Shown here piece by piece: positions 1 through 6,203 of a stretch of DNA of 12,120 nt. Within the stretch, counting starts at the first letter, position 1. Every line of letters starts with the position of its first letter. The notes beneath the pieces are model-generated. The model made no database searches. It had not been told where the DNA came from and saw only the letters and a program-made list of their open reading frames with translations. This DNA is from Synergistales bacterium (GTDB taxonomy: Bacteria > Synergistota > Synergistia > Synergistales > Aminobacteriaceae): contig BNVG01000057.1 of the NCBI GenBank assembly GCA_025997935.1, positions 1-12,120 of the forward strand, given 5' to 3'. The position numbers and the translations under genes were made by a program.

Positions 1-247
1 CCTCACGCATTCTGCGGATGATATTGCACGTAAAGACGCCGGTTCCGGCGCCTAACTCGGCTATGTACCGCGCTTCCTTCCAGTCAATTTTGTTCATTAT
101 CGCGCGGGTGAGATAGGGAGAGCTCGGCGTGACGCTTCCGATTTGGCGCGGAGATCCTATAAACCTACCCAGAAAGACCATGCTTTCGGCTATTTTGGAC
201 GCTAATTTTTTGCCGCCCGTTCGCATACTCGCGTAATATCTACCCAA
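1..247 (-). CDS. Class I SAM-dependent methyltransferase, N-terminal part (cut by window edge)
   Basis: The first 82 codons of a gene whose 3' part lies outside the window. The reading frame is open from 247 to the edge. It contains ELGAGTG (residues 64-70), the glycine-rich motif I that binds S-adenosylmethionine in Rossmann-type methyltransferases. The preceding stretch (FIGSPRQIGSVTPSSPYLTR, residues 29-48) is typical of the phospholipid N-methyltransferase / rRNA adenine dimethylase-like group, where a PSS segment precedes motif I. The start chosen is TTG at 247: an in-frame TAA lies six codons upstream, and a GGGGG Shine-Dalgarno-like run ends seven bases before it. The alternative ATG at 226 would remove only seven residues and has no better ribosome site. 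The substrate (lipid, RNA or small molecule) cannot be told from this fragment. The gene is transcribed in the same direction as the etf operon but is separated from it by a terminator. Confidence 0.8.
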   Translation of the reverse strand, partial: MGRYYASMRTGGKKLASKIAESMVFLGRFIGSPRQIGSVTPSSPYLTRAIMNKIDWKEARYIAELGAGTGVFTCNIIRRMRE

Positions 248-272
248 TTCAAAACCCCCAAGTTAGAGCTTT

Positions 273-278
273 ATTATA
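273..278 (-). promoter_or_regulatory. Possible -10 element of the methyltransferase promoter
   Basis: On the minus strand this reads TATAAT, a perfect sigma-70 -10 hexamer, 25 bases upstream of the TTG start. The upstream DNA is very AT-rich (about 285-350), but no good -35 hexamer stands 16-18 bases away. Because the terminator at 364-391 should stop transcription from the etf operon, a separate promoter is expected here. Medium-low certainty. Confidence 0.4.
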
Positions 279-363
279 AGCGCACTTAAAACATAAAAGA
301 TAATATATCACAAAATATAGAAAAATCTGATTTCGAGCCGAAAATTTTTTTTGCGGTCTCTAT

Positions 364-391
364 GAAAAACGGGCGACCAAAGATCGCCCGT
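364..391 (-). terminator. Intrinsic terminator of the abfD-acd-etfBA operon
   Basis: An 8-bp perfect stem, ACGGGCGA at 369-376 and TCGCCCGT at 384-391, closes a 7-base loop. On the minus strand the stem runs into a TTTTT tract (365-369), giving a classical rho-independent terminator 28 bases past the etfA stop codon. Confidence 0.85.
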
Positions 392-419
392 CGCCTTTCT
401 TGTCGCGTTCGTTGTCCCC

Positions 420-1436
420 TTATCTGTTTTTTGCGGCCAGGCTCTCTTTGATAGCCTTTGTAAAAAGAGGGACGATTTTCAGCGCGTCTCCGACGACGCC
501 GTAGTCGGCTACCTCAAATATCGGAGCGAGCGGGTCTTTGTTTATGGCTATTATAACATCCGACTTTTCCATGCCCGCTAAGTGCTGTATAGCGCCCGAG
601 ATGCCGCAGGCTATGTAGAGGTTCGGGCGTACCGTCTTGCCGGTCTGTCCGACTTGCCTGTCTTTTTCCACCCAGCCGGAATCGACCGCCGCGCGGGACG
701 AAGCGATTGTGCCGCCCAGAGCCGAGGCCAAGTCTTCCAAGACGCCGAAGTTCTCGCTCCCCCCCATGCCGCGCCCGCCCGACACCAAGACCTTGGCGTC
801 CATTATGTCCATTCTCTTGGCGACCTTCTGAACTATCTCCAATATCTCGACATTTTTGCGTTCGGCTATCCCCGACACTTTGAAGTTCTCGTACTTTACA
901 TCAGCGCCGCTTTTGGGTGAGATTCTGGCCATGACGCCGGGGCGTACCGTCGCCATCTGCGGGCGGTGGTTGGAACAGCGAATCGTGGCCATGATGTTCC
1001 CGCCGAACGCCGGGCGCGTCATCATCAAATCTTTCGACTCCGCGTCTATCTCAAGCCCTGTGCAGTCCGCCGTGAGGCCGGTGTGGATACGCGCGCTGAC
1101 GCGCGGCGCTAAGTCGCGCCCTATGGACGTCGCGCCGAATAGCACAACCTCCGGCTTGACGCTCTTGACGACCTCTGTGAGCGCGTGAGCGTAAGGCTCC
1201 GTCATATATACGTCAAGAGCGGGGTCGTCGACCAATATTACGCGGCTCGCGCCCCACTTGGCCAAGTCTTCAGAAAAACCGTCAAGCCCGCTTCCGAGCG
1301 CCACGGCGATAACTTCGCCCGAGAGCGCCTTTGCAAGCTCCGCGCCCTTTCCCAAAAGCTCATAAGATACGCCCGCGATCTTTTGGTCGACTTGCTGAAT
1401 AAAAATCATTACGTCTTTATAACCTTCAACGGCCAT
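420..1436 (-). CDS. etfA: Electron transfer flavoprotein subunit alpha
   Basis: FAD-binding large subunit of the EtfAB heterodimer, which passes electrons to or from acyl-CoA dehydrogenases in the cytoplasm. The C-terminal FAD domain is clear: LVSGGRGMGG (217-226), SRAAVDSGWVEKDRQVGQTG (247-266), VRPNLYIACGISGAIQH (269-285) and INKDPLAPIFEVADYGVVGD (298-317). The N-terminal half is the usual alpha/beta domain (from VMIFIQQ). It encodes 338 residues, normal for the family. The reading frame stays open to 1481, but ATG 1436 is preferred: AGGAGGG lies seven bases upstream, overlaps the etfB stop codon, and the family N-terminus fits. Only 13 bases separate it from etfB, so the two are co-translated. 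It is the last gene of the operon, and the terminator follows directly. Context with a butyryl-CoA-dehydrogenase-like protein suggests a bifurcating Etf. Confidence 0.95.
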   Translation of the reverse strand: MAVEGYKDVMIFIQQVDQKIAGVSYELLGKGAELAKALSGEVIAVALGSGLDGFSEDLAKWGASRVILVDDPALDVYMTEPYAHALTEVVKSVKPEVVLFGATSIGRDLAPRVSARIHTGLTADCTGLEIDAESKDLMMTRPAFGGNIMATIRCSNHRPQMATVRPGVMARISPKSGADVKYENFKVSGIAERKNVEILEIVQKVAKRMDIMDAKVLVSGGRGMGGSENFGVLEDLASALGGTIASSRAAVDSGWVEKDRQVGQTGKTVRPNLYIACGISGAIQHLAGMEKSDVIIAINKDPLAPIFEVADYGVVGDALKIVPLFTKAIKESLAAKNR

Positions 1437-1449
1437 TCTCGCGCCCTCC

Positions 1450-2232
1450 TTACAGGACAAACTTTTCTTTAAGACGCTCAACGAGCCAGTCCGCGCCCTC
1501 CTGCGGGTCGAGGGTCACGACTGTGCCCTTGCCCTTCAGCGCCTTTGTGAACGACTTCACAACCCTCGTGGGGGAGCCGTTCAGCCCTAAGTTGGCGTCG
1601 TCTATGTCGAGGTCGGCCCTCGTCCAAAGAGTCACGTTCTTTTCGCGGTAGGCGTCGTATATTCCGCCCGGGGTCATATACCGCGGCTCGTTCATCTCGC
1701 TCAGAACCGTGACGAGGCAGGGCAGTTTGGCTTTTATGATGTGATGCCTGTCTTCGTACTGGCGTTTTACCTTTATATACTCGCCCTCCACGGTCAGCTC
1801 TTCGGCGTAGCTGATGTTGGGGAGGCCCAAGTGCTCGGATATCTGCGGCCCCACCTGGGCCGTGTCGCCGTCTATCGCCTGACGCCCCGTTAGAATGAGG
1901 TCGTATTTCAGCTTCCTGACCGCCGCCGCTATGGTGGAGGAGGTGGCCCAAGTGTCGGCCCCGCCGAAAGCGCGGTCGCTCACCAATATGACCTCGTCCG
2001 CGCCCATAGCCAAAGCCTCGCGCAAGGCGGCGTCGGCCTGCGGCGGGCCCATAGACAGAACCGTCACGTGAGCGCCGTTTTGATCTTTTATTCTGAGCGC
2101 CGCCTCAAGAGCGGCCTTGTCGTCGGGGTTGATGATGCTCGGAACGCCCTCGCGGATAAGCGTGCCCTTTACCGGGTCGAGCTTGACTTCGTTTGTGTTT
2201 GGAACCTGTTTTACGCAAACAACTATATTCAT
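1450..2232 (-). CDS. etfB: Electron transfer flavoprotein subunit beta
   Basis: Small subunit of the Etf heterodimer, 260 residues. It opens with the family sequence MNIVVCVKQVPNT and carries SDRAFGGADTWATSSTIA (85-102) and GRQAIDGDTAQVGPQ (116-130). These are the beta-subunit nucleotide-binding segments. In bifurcating Etfs of anaerobes this site holds the second, bifurcating FAD instead of AMP; the close fit of both segments to that type is a judgement from memory. The start at 2232 has AGGAG eleven bases upstream, inside the 18-base gap after the acyl-CoA dehydrogenase stop. Gene order dehydrogenase-etfB-etfA is the classical order for butyryl-CoA dehydrogenase/Etf complexes, which reduce crotonyl-CoA with NADH while reducing ferredoxin. 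Confidence 0.95.
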   Translation of the reverse strand: MNIVVCVKQVPNTNEVKLDPVKGTLIREGVPSIINPDDKAALEAALRIKDQNGAHVTVLSMGPPQADAALREALAMGADEVILVSDRAFGGADTWATSSTIAAAVRKLKYDLILTGRQAIDGDTAQVGPQISEHLGLPNISYAEELTVEGEYIKVKRQYEDRHHIIKAKLPCLVTVLSEMNEPRYMTPGGIYDAYREKNVTLWTRADLDIDDANLGLNGSPTRVVKSFTKALKGKGTVVTLDPQEGADWLVERLKEKFVL

Positions 2233-2250
2233 TTCGGCTTTGGCTCCTTT

Positions 2251-3390
2251 CTACTTCAAAACGTCAGCCGAGATGACCATGCGCTGAACCTCGCTGGTAC
2301 CCTCGTAGATTTCGGTTATCTTGGCGTCGCGCATCATTCGCTCGACCGGATAATCGCGCGTGTAGCCGTAGCCGCCGTGGAGCTGGACGCACTTTGTGGT
2401 GACTTCCATAGCCGTTTCGGCGGCGAAGAGCTTTGCCATAGCGGCCTCCGCGGAGTATTTCTGACGCGCGTCCTTGAGCGTAGCGGCCCTGTAAACTAAA
2501 AGCCGGGCGGCGTTTATCTTTGTCGCCATATCGGCTATCTGAAACTGAGTGTTCTGGAAGTAGGATATGGGTTTGCCAAACTGCTTTCGCTCCTTGACGT
2601 ATTTCACCGTCTCGTCGAGCGCGCCCTGAGCTATGCCGAGCGCCTGGGCGGCTATGCCTATTCGTCCTCCGTCGAGCGTCTTCATGGCGTAACCGAAGCC
2701 CTTACCCTCTTCGCCCAACAGGTTTTCCTTGGGGACAATCATATCGCGAAAGACAAGCTCGCAAGTCGAAGAGCCGCGTATGCCCATCTTCTGTTCTTTT
2801 TTGCCCACGGAGAAGCCCGGAAAATCTTTCTCTACGATAAACGCCGATATGCCTTTTGTTCCCTTGGATTTGTCCGTCATGGCGAAGACTATGGCCGTTT
2901 CGGCCACGCCTCCGTTTGTGATGAATATCTTGCTTCCGTTTATCACGTAATGGTCGCCGTCCAAGACGGCCTTAGTCTGCTGTCCCGCGGCGTCCGTGCC
3001 GGCGTTAGGCTCTGTCAGGGCAAAAGCGCCTATCTTCTCGCCCTTTGCGACGGGCGGCAGATATTTGGCCTTTTGCGCGGGGGAGCCGAACTCGAAGATG
3101 GGCGTACAACAGAGCGATACGTGCGAGCTGACTATGACGCCCGTCGTGGCGCACACGCGCGACAACTCCTCGACGCAGGTGATGTATGTCAGGACATCGC
3201 AACCCTGCCCGCCGAACTCCTTGGGTATCGGGATACCAAAAAAGCCATACCGCGCCATTTTCGCCGCCGTCTCAGCGGGGAACCGCTCCTCCTCGTCAAT
3301 TTCCGAAGCTATAGGCTTGACCTCTTTTTCCGCGAACTCGCGGTAAAGCGTCTTGGCCATCTCCTGCTCTTTGCTTAATTCAAAATTCAT
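2251..3390 (-). CDS. bcd: Acyl-CoA dehydrogenase, butyryl-CoA dehydrogenase type
   Basis: FAD enzyme interconverting butyryl-CoA and crotonyl-CoA (or a near short-chain acyl-CoA), working with the downstream EtfBA. It encodes 379 residues, the usual length of clostridial Bcd. Visible signatures are [13 protein letters not shown] (121-133, flavin and substrate contact), [12 protein letters not shown] (201-212), [10 protein letters not shown] (267-276), [20 protein letters not shown] (336-355) and [13 protein letters not shown] (358-370). Glu363 in YEGTSE is the expected catalytic base. The start is taken at ATG 3390 ([11 protein letters not shown]), as in the family, with AGGAGG 12 bases upstream. 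An ATG at 3402 abuts that Shine-Dalgarno directly, and the frame upstream runs into a repeat, so longer starts are rejected. Exact chain length of the substrate cannot be proved from sequence; the neighbour that makes crotonyl-CoA argues for C4. Confidence 0.9.
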   Translation of the reverse strand: MNFELSKEQEMAKTLYREFAEKEVKPIASEIDEEERFPAETAAKMARYGFFGIPIPKEFGGQGCDVLTYITCVEELSRVCATTGVIVSSHVSLCCTPIFEFGSPAQKAKYLPPVAKGEKIGAFALTEPNAGTDAAGQQTKAVLDGDHYVINGSKIFITNGGVAETAIVFAMTDKSKGTKGISAFIVEKDFPGFSVGKKEQKMGIRGSSTCELVFRDMIVPKENLLGEEGKGFGYAMKTLDGGRIGIAAQALGIAQGALDETVKYVKERKQFGKPISYFQNTQFQIADMATKINAARLLVYRAATLKDARQKYSAEAAMAKLFAAETAMEVTTKCVQLHGGYGYTRDYPVERMMRDAKITEIYEGTSEVQRMVISADVLK

Positions 3391-3421
3391 ATCTGAAGAC
3401 ATCCTCCTAATTCTATATATT

Positions 3422-3500
3422 GTAGGGGCGAACTGCGTTCGCCCGTTTTTTTGACGGTCATTCTTTTTCGCTGACACGGGCGAACGCAGTTCGCCCCTAC
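3422..3500. repeat. Long inverted repeat of two identical hairpin units
   Basis: A perfect 25-bp inverted repeat: arm 3422-3446 and arm 3476-3500, separated by 29 bases. Each arm is also a hairpin on its own (GGGCGAAC, loop TGC, GTTCGCCC at 3426-3444, and the mirror unit at 3478-3496). The element sits between the dehydratase stop and the dehydrogenase start. In the direction of the operon neither hairpin is followed by a T tract, so it does not look like a terminator for these genes. On the plus strand the left unit is followed by seven T. The GTAGGGGCGAAC / GTTCGCCC pattern resembles interspersed REP-like units known in many genomes. Confidence 0.8.
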
Positions 3501-3512
3501 GGGGGTGAGGTT

Positions 3513-4967
3513 TTATTCCCTAATCCCGGCTATCTTCTTGGCGAACTCTTTTTTGGATGCAATATCGCTCTGACGCGAGATCATGATTCTCTGCGCCTGC
3601 GGCGAGCCCGCGCCGTGCATGGATTCCGTGCGGTATCCCACCGCCGCGCCTCCGAGCGCGAGATTCTCTATCAGGCGAAGTACGCGGAGGCGGTTTTCCG
3701 TTTTGACCCCCGGCGCGGCGTGGAGATATTTTTCGACGACTGGCCCGAGCTTAGAGTCGAAAAGGTCTTTTCCGGAGGGAGCCGTGACCATGAGGCCGCC
3801 CGCTATGTCCTCGGCCAAGCGCACTATCTCGTATGGGAAGCGCGTGACGTTTTGCTTGCAGACGTTGGCCAAAAGAAGATCGATGATGTAGTTGCCCGAT
3901 TCCGTTTGCCTGCCCTCGGCGGAACAGGCTATGCCGCAACAGTAGAGGGTCTCGTTGAGGTGCGTCATCTCTATCAGCTTGTCCTTTATATGGGAGGCTT
4001 TAGAGGCTCCGTTGTAGTCCGCCGCGAGGGCCGCCGCGCCTATGAGCACGTCGCCCACGCCTACTTTGCATCCGCCGTAGCTCTGGCGGTGGTATCCCGC
4101 GAAACGCTCTACAAGCGTCCCCGCGAACTCCGTCTCGCCGTTCAGGAAAATTCTGTCGTTTGGCACAAACACGTTGTCAAACACCACGAGAGCCTCGACC
4201 CCGCCGAACTCCGCGTTGCCTACGTCTATTCCGTTGCCGAGCTCAAGCCTTCGGGTATCGCAGGACTGCCGTCCGATTATCATAAAAAGCCCAGGCGCGT
4301 CGAGCGGCACGGCAAAAGACACGGCGTAGTCCTTGTCCTCGGGCGACATGGCGACGGTTGGCATGACTATCATCTCGTGAGAGTTGAGCGCGCCCGTCTG
4401 GTGAGCCTTCGCGCCCTTCACGACAATGCCGTCAGCCCTGCGCTCGACGATATGGAGGTACATGTCGGGGTCGGGCTGCTGGTGCGGAGCCAAAGAGCGG
4501 TCGCCCTTGGGATCCGTCATCGCGCCGTCGACTGTGAGGTCTTTATCCTTTACGTAGTCCAGGAATTTTTTGAAGTTTTTGAAGTAAGAGGTGCCGTGTT
4601 TTTTGTCCGTGTCGTAGGTGGCGCTCCAGAGGGCGTTGAAGGCGTCCATGCCCACGCAACGCTGAAAACAGGAGGCGGTCTGCTGACCGAGGAGGCGCTG
4701 CATTTTGACTTTTTTGATGAGGTCGTCCGCGCTACGGTGAATGTTGTTGAAGCGGTTGATTTCCTCGCCCGTCTCGGGGTCGGTGGCCGTCATTAAGCCT
4801 TTGTACTCAGGTAATTGCGCGAGGTCGTATGTCATGCGGACGGAGTTTAGGGAGGGACGCAGAATGGGGTTGTCAACCGGGACGTCAACCTTGACCCCCA
4901 TAAGATAAACTTCCATTTTAATATTGCGGATACTCTCTATATACTGCTCGCCTGTCATCAACGCCAT
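3513..4967 (-). CDS. abfD: 4-hydroxybutyryl-CoA dehydratase / vinylacetyl-CoA delta-isomerase
   Basis: A 484-residue member of the 4-hydroxyphenylacetate 3-hydroxylase (HpaB) flavoprotein family. The four [4Fe-4S] ligands of Clostridium aminobutyricum AbfD (Cys99, Cys103, His292, Cys299) are all present at a constant +1 offset: CFQRC gives Cys100 and Cys104, and HRQSYGGC gives His293 and Cys300. Other residues I recall from mutagenesis also match at +1 (Thr191, Glu258, Tyr297, Lys301). Monooxygenase relatives lack the cluster ligands, so the dehydratase call is strong. The enzyme converts 4-hydroxybutyryl-CoA to crotonyl-CoA by a ketyl-radical route and is oxygen-sensitive. The start at 4967 has GGAGG ten bases upstream; an extension to 5048 runs into the promoter region. 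It is the first gene of the operon, 122 bases ahead of the crotonyl-CoA-reducing enzyme. This points to fermentation of 4-aminobutyrate or succinate to butyrate. Confidence 0.93.
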   Translation of the reverse strand: MALMTGEQYIESIRNIKMEVYLMGVKVDVPVDNPILRPSLNSVRMTYDLAQLPEYKGLMTATDPETGEEINRFNNIHRSADDLIKKVKMQRLLGQQTASCFQRCVGMDAFNALWSATYDTDKKHGTSYFKNFKKFLDYVKDKDLTVDGAMTDPKGDRSLAPHQQPDPDMYLHIVERRADGIVVKGAKAHQTGALNSHEMIVMPTVAMSPEDKDYAVSFAVPLDAPGLFMIIGRQSCDTRRLELGNGIDVGNAEFGGVEALVVFDNVFVPNDRIFLNGETEFAGTLVERFAGYHRQSYGGCKVGVGDVLIGAAALAADYNGASKASHIKDKLIEMTHLNETLYCCGIACSAEGRQTESGNYIIDLLLANVCKQNVTRFPYEIVRLAEDIAGGLMVTAPSGKDLFDSKLGPVVEKYLHAAPGVKTENRLRVLRLIENLALGGAAVGYRTESMHGAGSPQAQRIMISRQSDIASKKEFAKKIAGIRE

Positions 4968-5001
4968 AGTATATCTACCTCCAAATAAAGTCGCTTTCAG
5001 C

Positions 5002-5007
5002 AGTATA
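5002..5007 (-). promoter_or_regulatory. Possible -10 element of the abfD operon promoter
   Basis: On the minus strand this reads TATACT, 34 bases before the abfD start, in AT-rich DNA. No convincing -35 hexamer stands at the right distance, so the promoter may depend on an activator or use another element nearby. Confidence 0.3.
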
Positions 5008-5056
5008 CAATATAAATCCAAGCATTTCACGCAATATTGAATTAACACGCGCTAAA

Positions 5057-5100
5057 ACCCCCCTGTCACTTCGCGACATCCGCCTCCGAGAGGGAGACGA
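5057..5100. repeat. Degenerate palindromic intergenic repeat unit
   Basis: A GC-rich island in an AT-rich spacer. After a run of six C it holds a hairpin TGTCAC-TTC-GCGACA (5064-5078, one A-C mismatch) and a second CCTC-CGA-GAGG (5083-5093). The layout (C run, GTCACTTCGTGAC-like hairpin, then a CT/AG-rich hairpin) resembles small interspersed repeats I have seen between genes of various anaerobes. Only one copy lies in this window, so the repeat status is an inference. Confidence 0.4.
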
Positions 5101-5130
5101 GAAGCCTGAGATTATATAAACTTGAGCGTG

Positions 5131-5166
5131 TTTTGAAATTTTAGTTTTTAATTTTTAATTTCAAAA
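5131..5166. repeat. AT-rich 10-bp inverted repeat
   Basis: TTTTGAAATT (5131-5140) and AATTTCAAAA (5157-5166) are perfect inverted copies around a 16-base T-rich centre. It lies between the two divergent promoter regions, upstream of the rpmB -35. It may be an operator or just AT-rich upstream DNA. Confidence 0.4.
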
Positions 5167-5183
5167 ATTCATTTCTTGATTTT

Positions 5184-5211
5184 TTGTGATAAAATCACGA
5201 GGCTGTATAAT
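5184..5211 (+). promoter_or_regulatory. Sigma-70-like promoter of rpmB
   Basis: A -35 of TTGTGA (5184-5189) and a perfect -10 TATAAT (5206-5211) are 16 bases apart, with AT-rich DNA upstream. The -10 ends 45 bases before the rpmB start. A small palindrome, GTGAT-AAA-ATCAC (5186-5198), overlaps the -35 and could bind a dimeric regulator. Confidence 0.65.
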
Positions 5212-5256
5212 GTGTTTATTAATTGTCTTTTATTAAGAACAAGGGGGAACTTGGAT

Positions 5257-5457
5257 ATGGCAAGAGTATGCCAGTGTTGCGGGCGCGGCCCCGCGACGGG
5301 AAACAAGGTCAGCCACTCCAACAGGCACACGCGCCGTCGTTGGTTGATCAACCTTCAGGACGCGAGAATCGACGTGGGCGACGGCACGACGTTCAAGGTG
5401 CGGGTCTGCGCCCGATGCCTGAAGTCCGGTTTTGTCAAAAGAGCGGCGGGCGTTTGA
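5257..5457 (+). CDS. rpmB: 50S ribosomal protein L28
   Basis: A 66-residue basic protein of the large ribosomal subunit. It starts [20 protein letters not shown], followed by [14 protein letters not shown] (21-34) and the C-terminal [12 protein letters not shown] (47-58), the standard L28 layout. Two CxxC pairs, Cys5/Cys8 and Cys51/Cys54, make this a zinc-binding (C+) form. The ATG at 5257 has AGGGGGA about eight bases upstream; the longer frame from 5176 starts before the promoter and is not used. The gene stands alone with its own promoter and terminator, so the flagellar genes downstream are probably not co-transcribed with it. Confidence 0.96.
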   Translation: MARVCQCCGRGPATGNKVSHSNRHTRRRWLINLQDARIDVGDGTTFKVRVCARCLKSGFVKRAAGV

Positions 5458-5481
5458 AAAAAGGCGAGAAAAAGGCGTTTG

Positions 5482-5515
5482 AAAATCCGGGGGGCCGAAA
5501 CCTCCCGGTTTTTTT
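5482..5515 (+). terminator. Intrinsic terminator after rpmB
   Basis: CCGGGGGG (5487-5494) pairs with CCTCCCGG (5501-5508) with one G-T wobble around the 6-base loop CCGAAA. Seven T follow (5509-5515), and AAAA precedes the stem. It lies 29 bases after the rpmB stop codon. Confidence 0.88.
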
Positions 5516-5788
5516 ATGACAAGGGCGGGAACGTCGCCGAGATGGGACGGACAATGTACTTTTGCCGTAACAGAAAGGAGAGCAAAACCGGGCAAGACCG
5601 GAACCAATTTTATACACTCGACCGCAATCAGCGGCGTAGCTGTATATAAAACGAATGGCGATCCTTCGCAAAGTGTTCCGGCCATAAACCCGGTCTTAGG
5701 GAAGCAATCGCCATTCATTGATGAAAGGCTACAGGAATTTTTCGATTCTGTCAAGCCTGACGGCGAAATAAGCGCACAGTTAAATTAA
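5516..5788 (+). CDS. Weak 90-codon ORF, no recognised product
   Basis: Open frame between the rpmB terminator and the sigma-28 promoter. The only in-frame start is the ATG that abuts the terminator T tract, with no Shine-Dalgarno sequence. An AGAAAGGAGAG run at 5571-5581 is not followed by any usable start. Third-position base use is mixed and does not look like the neighbouring genes. The predicted product is hydrophilic, with an acidic, helix-prone end (ERLQEFFDSVKPDGEI), and matches no family I know. The same frame is open again after the TAA, up to 5919. That may be chance, a decayed gene, or a sign that the stretch is really a structured non-coding segment. Confidence 0.22.
   Translation: MTRAGTSPRWDGQCTFAVTERRAKPGKTGTNFIHSTAISGVAVYKTNGDPSQSVPAINPVLGKQSPFIDERLQEFFDSVKPDGEISAQLN
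5590..5716 (+). other. Spacer with several complementary segments; possible structured RNA
   Basis: Within about 125 bases lie several perfect complementary pairs. CCGGAAC (5598-5604) pairs with GTTCCGG (5675-5681). TATACA (5611-5616) pairs with TGTATA (5641-5646) and encloses CCGC-AATCA-GCGG (5622-5634). GAATGGCGAT (5653-5662) pairs with ATCGCCATTC (5707-5716). AAGACCGG (5594-5601) pairs with CCGGTCTT (5690-5697), an alternative that would exclude the first pair. The third pair crosses the first, as in a pseudoknot. No known riboswitch consensus was recognised, and no clear promoter precedes it. It overlaps the weak 90-codon ORF. Confidence 0.25.
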
Positions 5789-5834
5789 GTTCATCGTTTG
5801 GGAACAATAACGCAAGACGGTTCAGATTTTCATC

Positions 5835-5862
5835 TAAAGCTATCCGTTCATACTGCCGATAA
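5835..5862 (+). promoter_or_regulatory. Sigma-28 (FliA/SigD) promoter of the flgMNKL operon
   Basis: TAAA (5835-5838) and GCCGATAA (5855-5862) are separated by 16 bases. Both match the flagellar sigma-28 consensus (TAAA, about 15 bases, GCCGATAA) exactly apart from one extra spacer base. The -10 ends 50 bases before the flgM start. This is a class-3 flagellar promoter driving the gene for the inhibitor of the same sigma factor. Confidence 0.85.
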
Positions 5863-5912
5863 AAACTATAGAAAGAAAAATATTCGCTTAAAAATCAAGG
5901 AGAGATTACATA

Positions 5913-6200
5913 ATGATTGAAAAAATATTGAGTCCTTTCGTTCCTGACGTAGCGGCGAAATCCAAGGCAAAGAAGGCTTATGGCGGCGGAGAGACGAGAA
6001 GCGATTCCGACGGCGCGGAGTTCAGTCCGTTTGCCGTGGAGCTTGCCCGTATTTCAGGCGAGCTCAAAAGCACGCCGGATGTCCGTCAGGACTTGGTCGA
6101 TGATTTCAAAAAGAAAATAGAGGCCGGGGAGTATAATCCTCCGCTTGAGAAAATCGCCCACAACCTTTTCTTGGCCGGAATACTCAACGTTCAAGAATAG
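5913..6200 (+). CDS. flgM: Anti-sigma-28 factor FlgM
   Basis: A 95-residue negative regulator that binds sigma-28 until the hook is complete and is then exported. The N-terminal half (to about residue 36) is polar, Gly/Ser/Asp/Lys-rich and probably disordered, as usual. The C-terminal sigma-binding part is recognisable: ARISGELKSTPDVRQDLVDD (45-64), then FKKKIEAGEYNPPLEKIAHN (65-84). The IxxGEY...IA pattern is the family signature. AAGGAGA stands nine bases before the ATG. It is the first gene of the operon and follows a sigma-28 promoter, so it sits in its own negative feedback loop. Confidence 0.92.
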   Translation: MIEKILSPFVPDVAAKSKAKKAYGGGETRSDSDGAEFSPFAVELARISGELKSTPDVRQDLVDDFKKKIEAGEYNPPLEKIAHNLFLAGILNVQE

Positions 6201-6203
6201 TAT

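Noticed and set aside
1437-1481. N-terminal extension of etfA to 1481, overlapping etfB
   Set aside because: ATG 1436 has a strong Shine-Dalgarno at good spacing and matches the family N-terminus.
3391-3477. N-terminal extension of the acyl-CoA dehydrogenase to 3477
   Set aside because: The extra codons lie inside the 25-bp inverted repeat region and upstream of the AGGAGG site; family members start at the MNFEL position.
3422-3500. The inverted repeat as the ends of an insertion sequence
   Set aside because: Only 29 bases lie between the arms, with no transposase gene or target duplication, so it is at most a small non-autonomous unit.
3615-4796. A 393-codon open frame on the plus strand opposite the dehydratase gene
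   Set aside because: It is the antisense shadow of abfD: the other strand holds a complete enzyme with all cluster ligands, and the antisense product is an Arg/Val/His-rich string without family features.
4968-5048. N-terminal extension of the dehydratase to 5048
   Set aside because: It would cross the likely -10 region and the GGAGG site, and the added residues shift the cluster ligands far from their family numbering.
5570-5720. A cyclic-di-GMP (GEMM) riboswitch upstream of flgM
   Set aside because: A GGGCAAG string invited the comparison, but the conserved GEMM core around it is missing, and the sigma-28 promoter lies downstream, so this stretch is not in the flgM leader.
5233-5754. A 173-codon open frame on the minus strand across rpmB
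   Set aside because: It runs antisense through the L28 gene and both arms of its terminator, and the product resembles no protein family.
5789-5919. Continuation of the 90-codon frame past its stop, as a broken longer gene
   Set aside because: The continuation overlaps the sigma-28 promoter and the flgM ribosome site and shows no recognisable protein sequence; the open frame may be chance.
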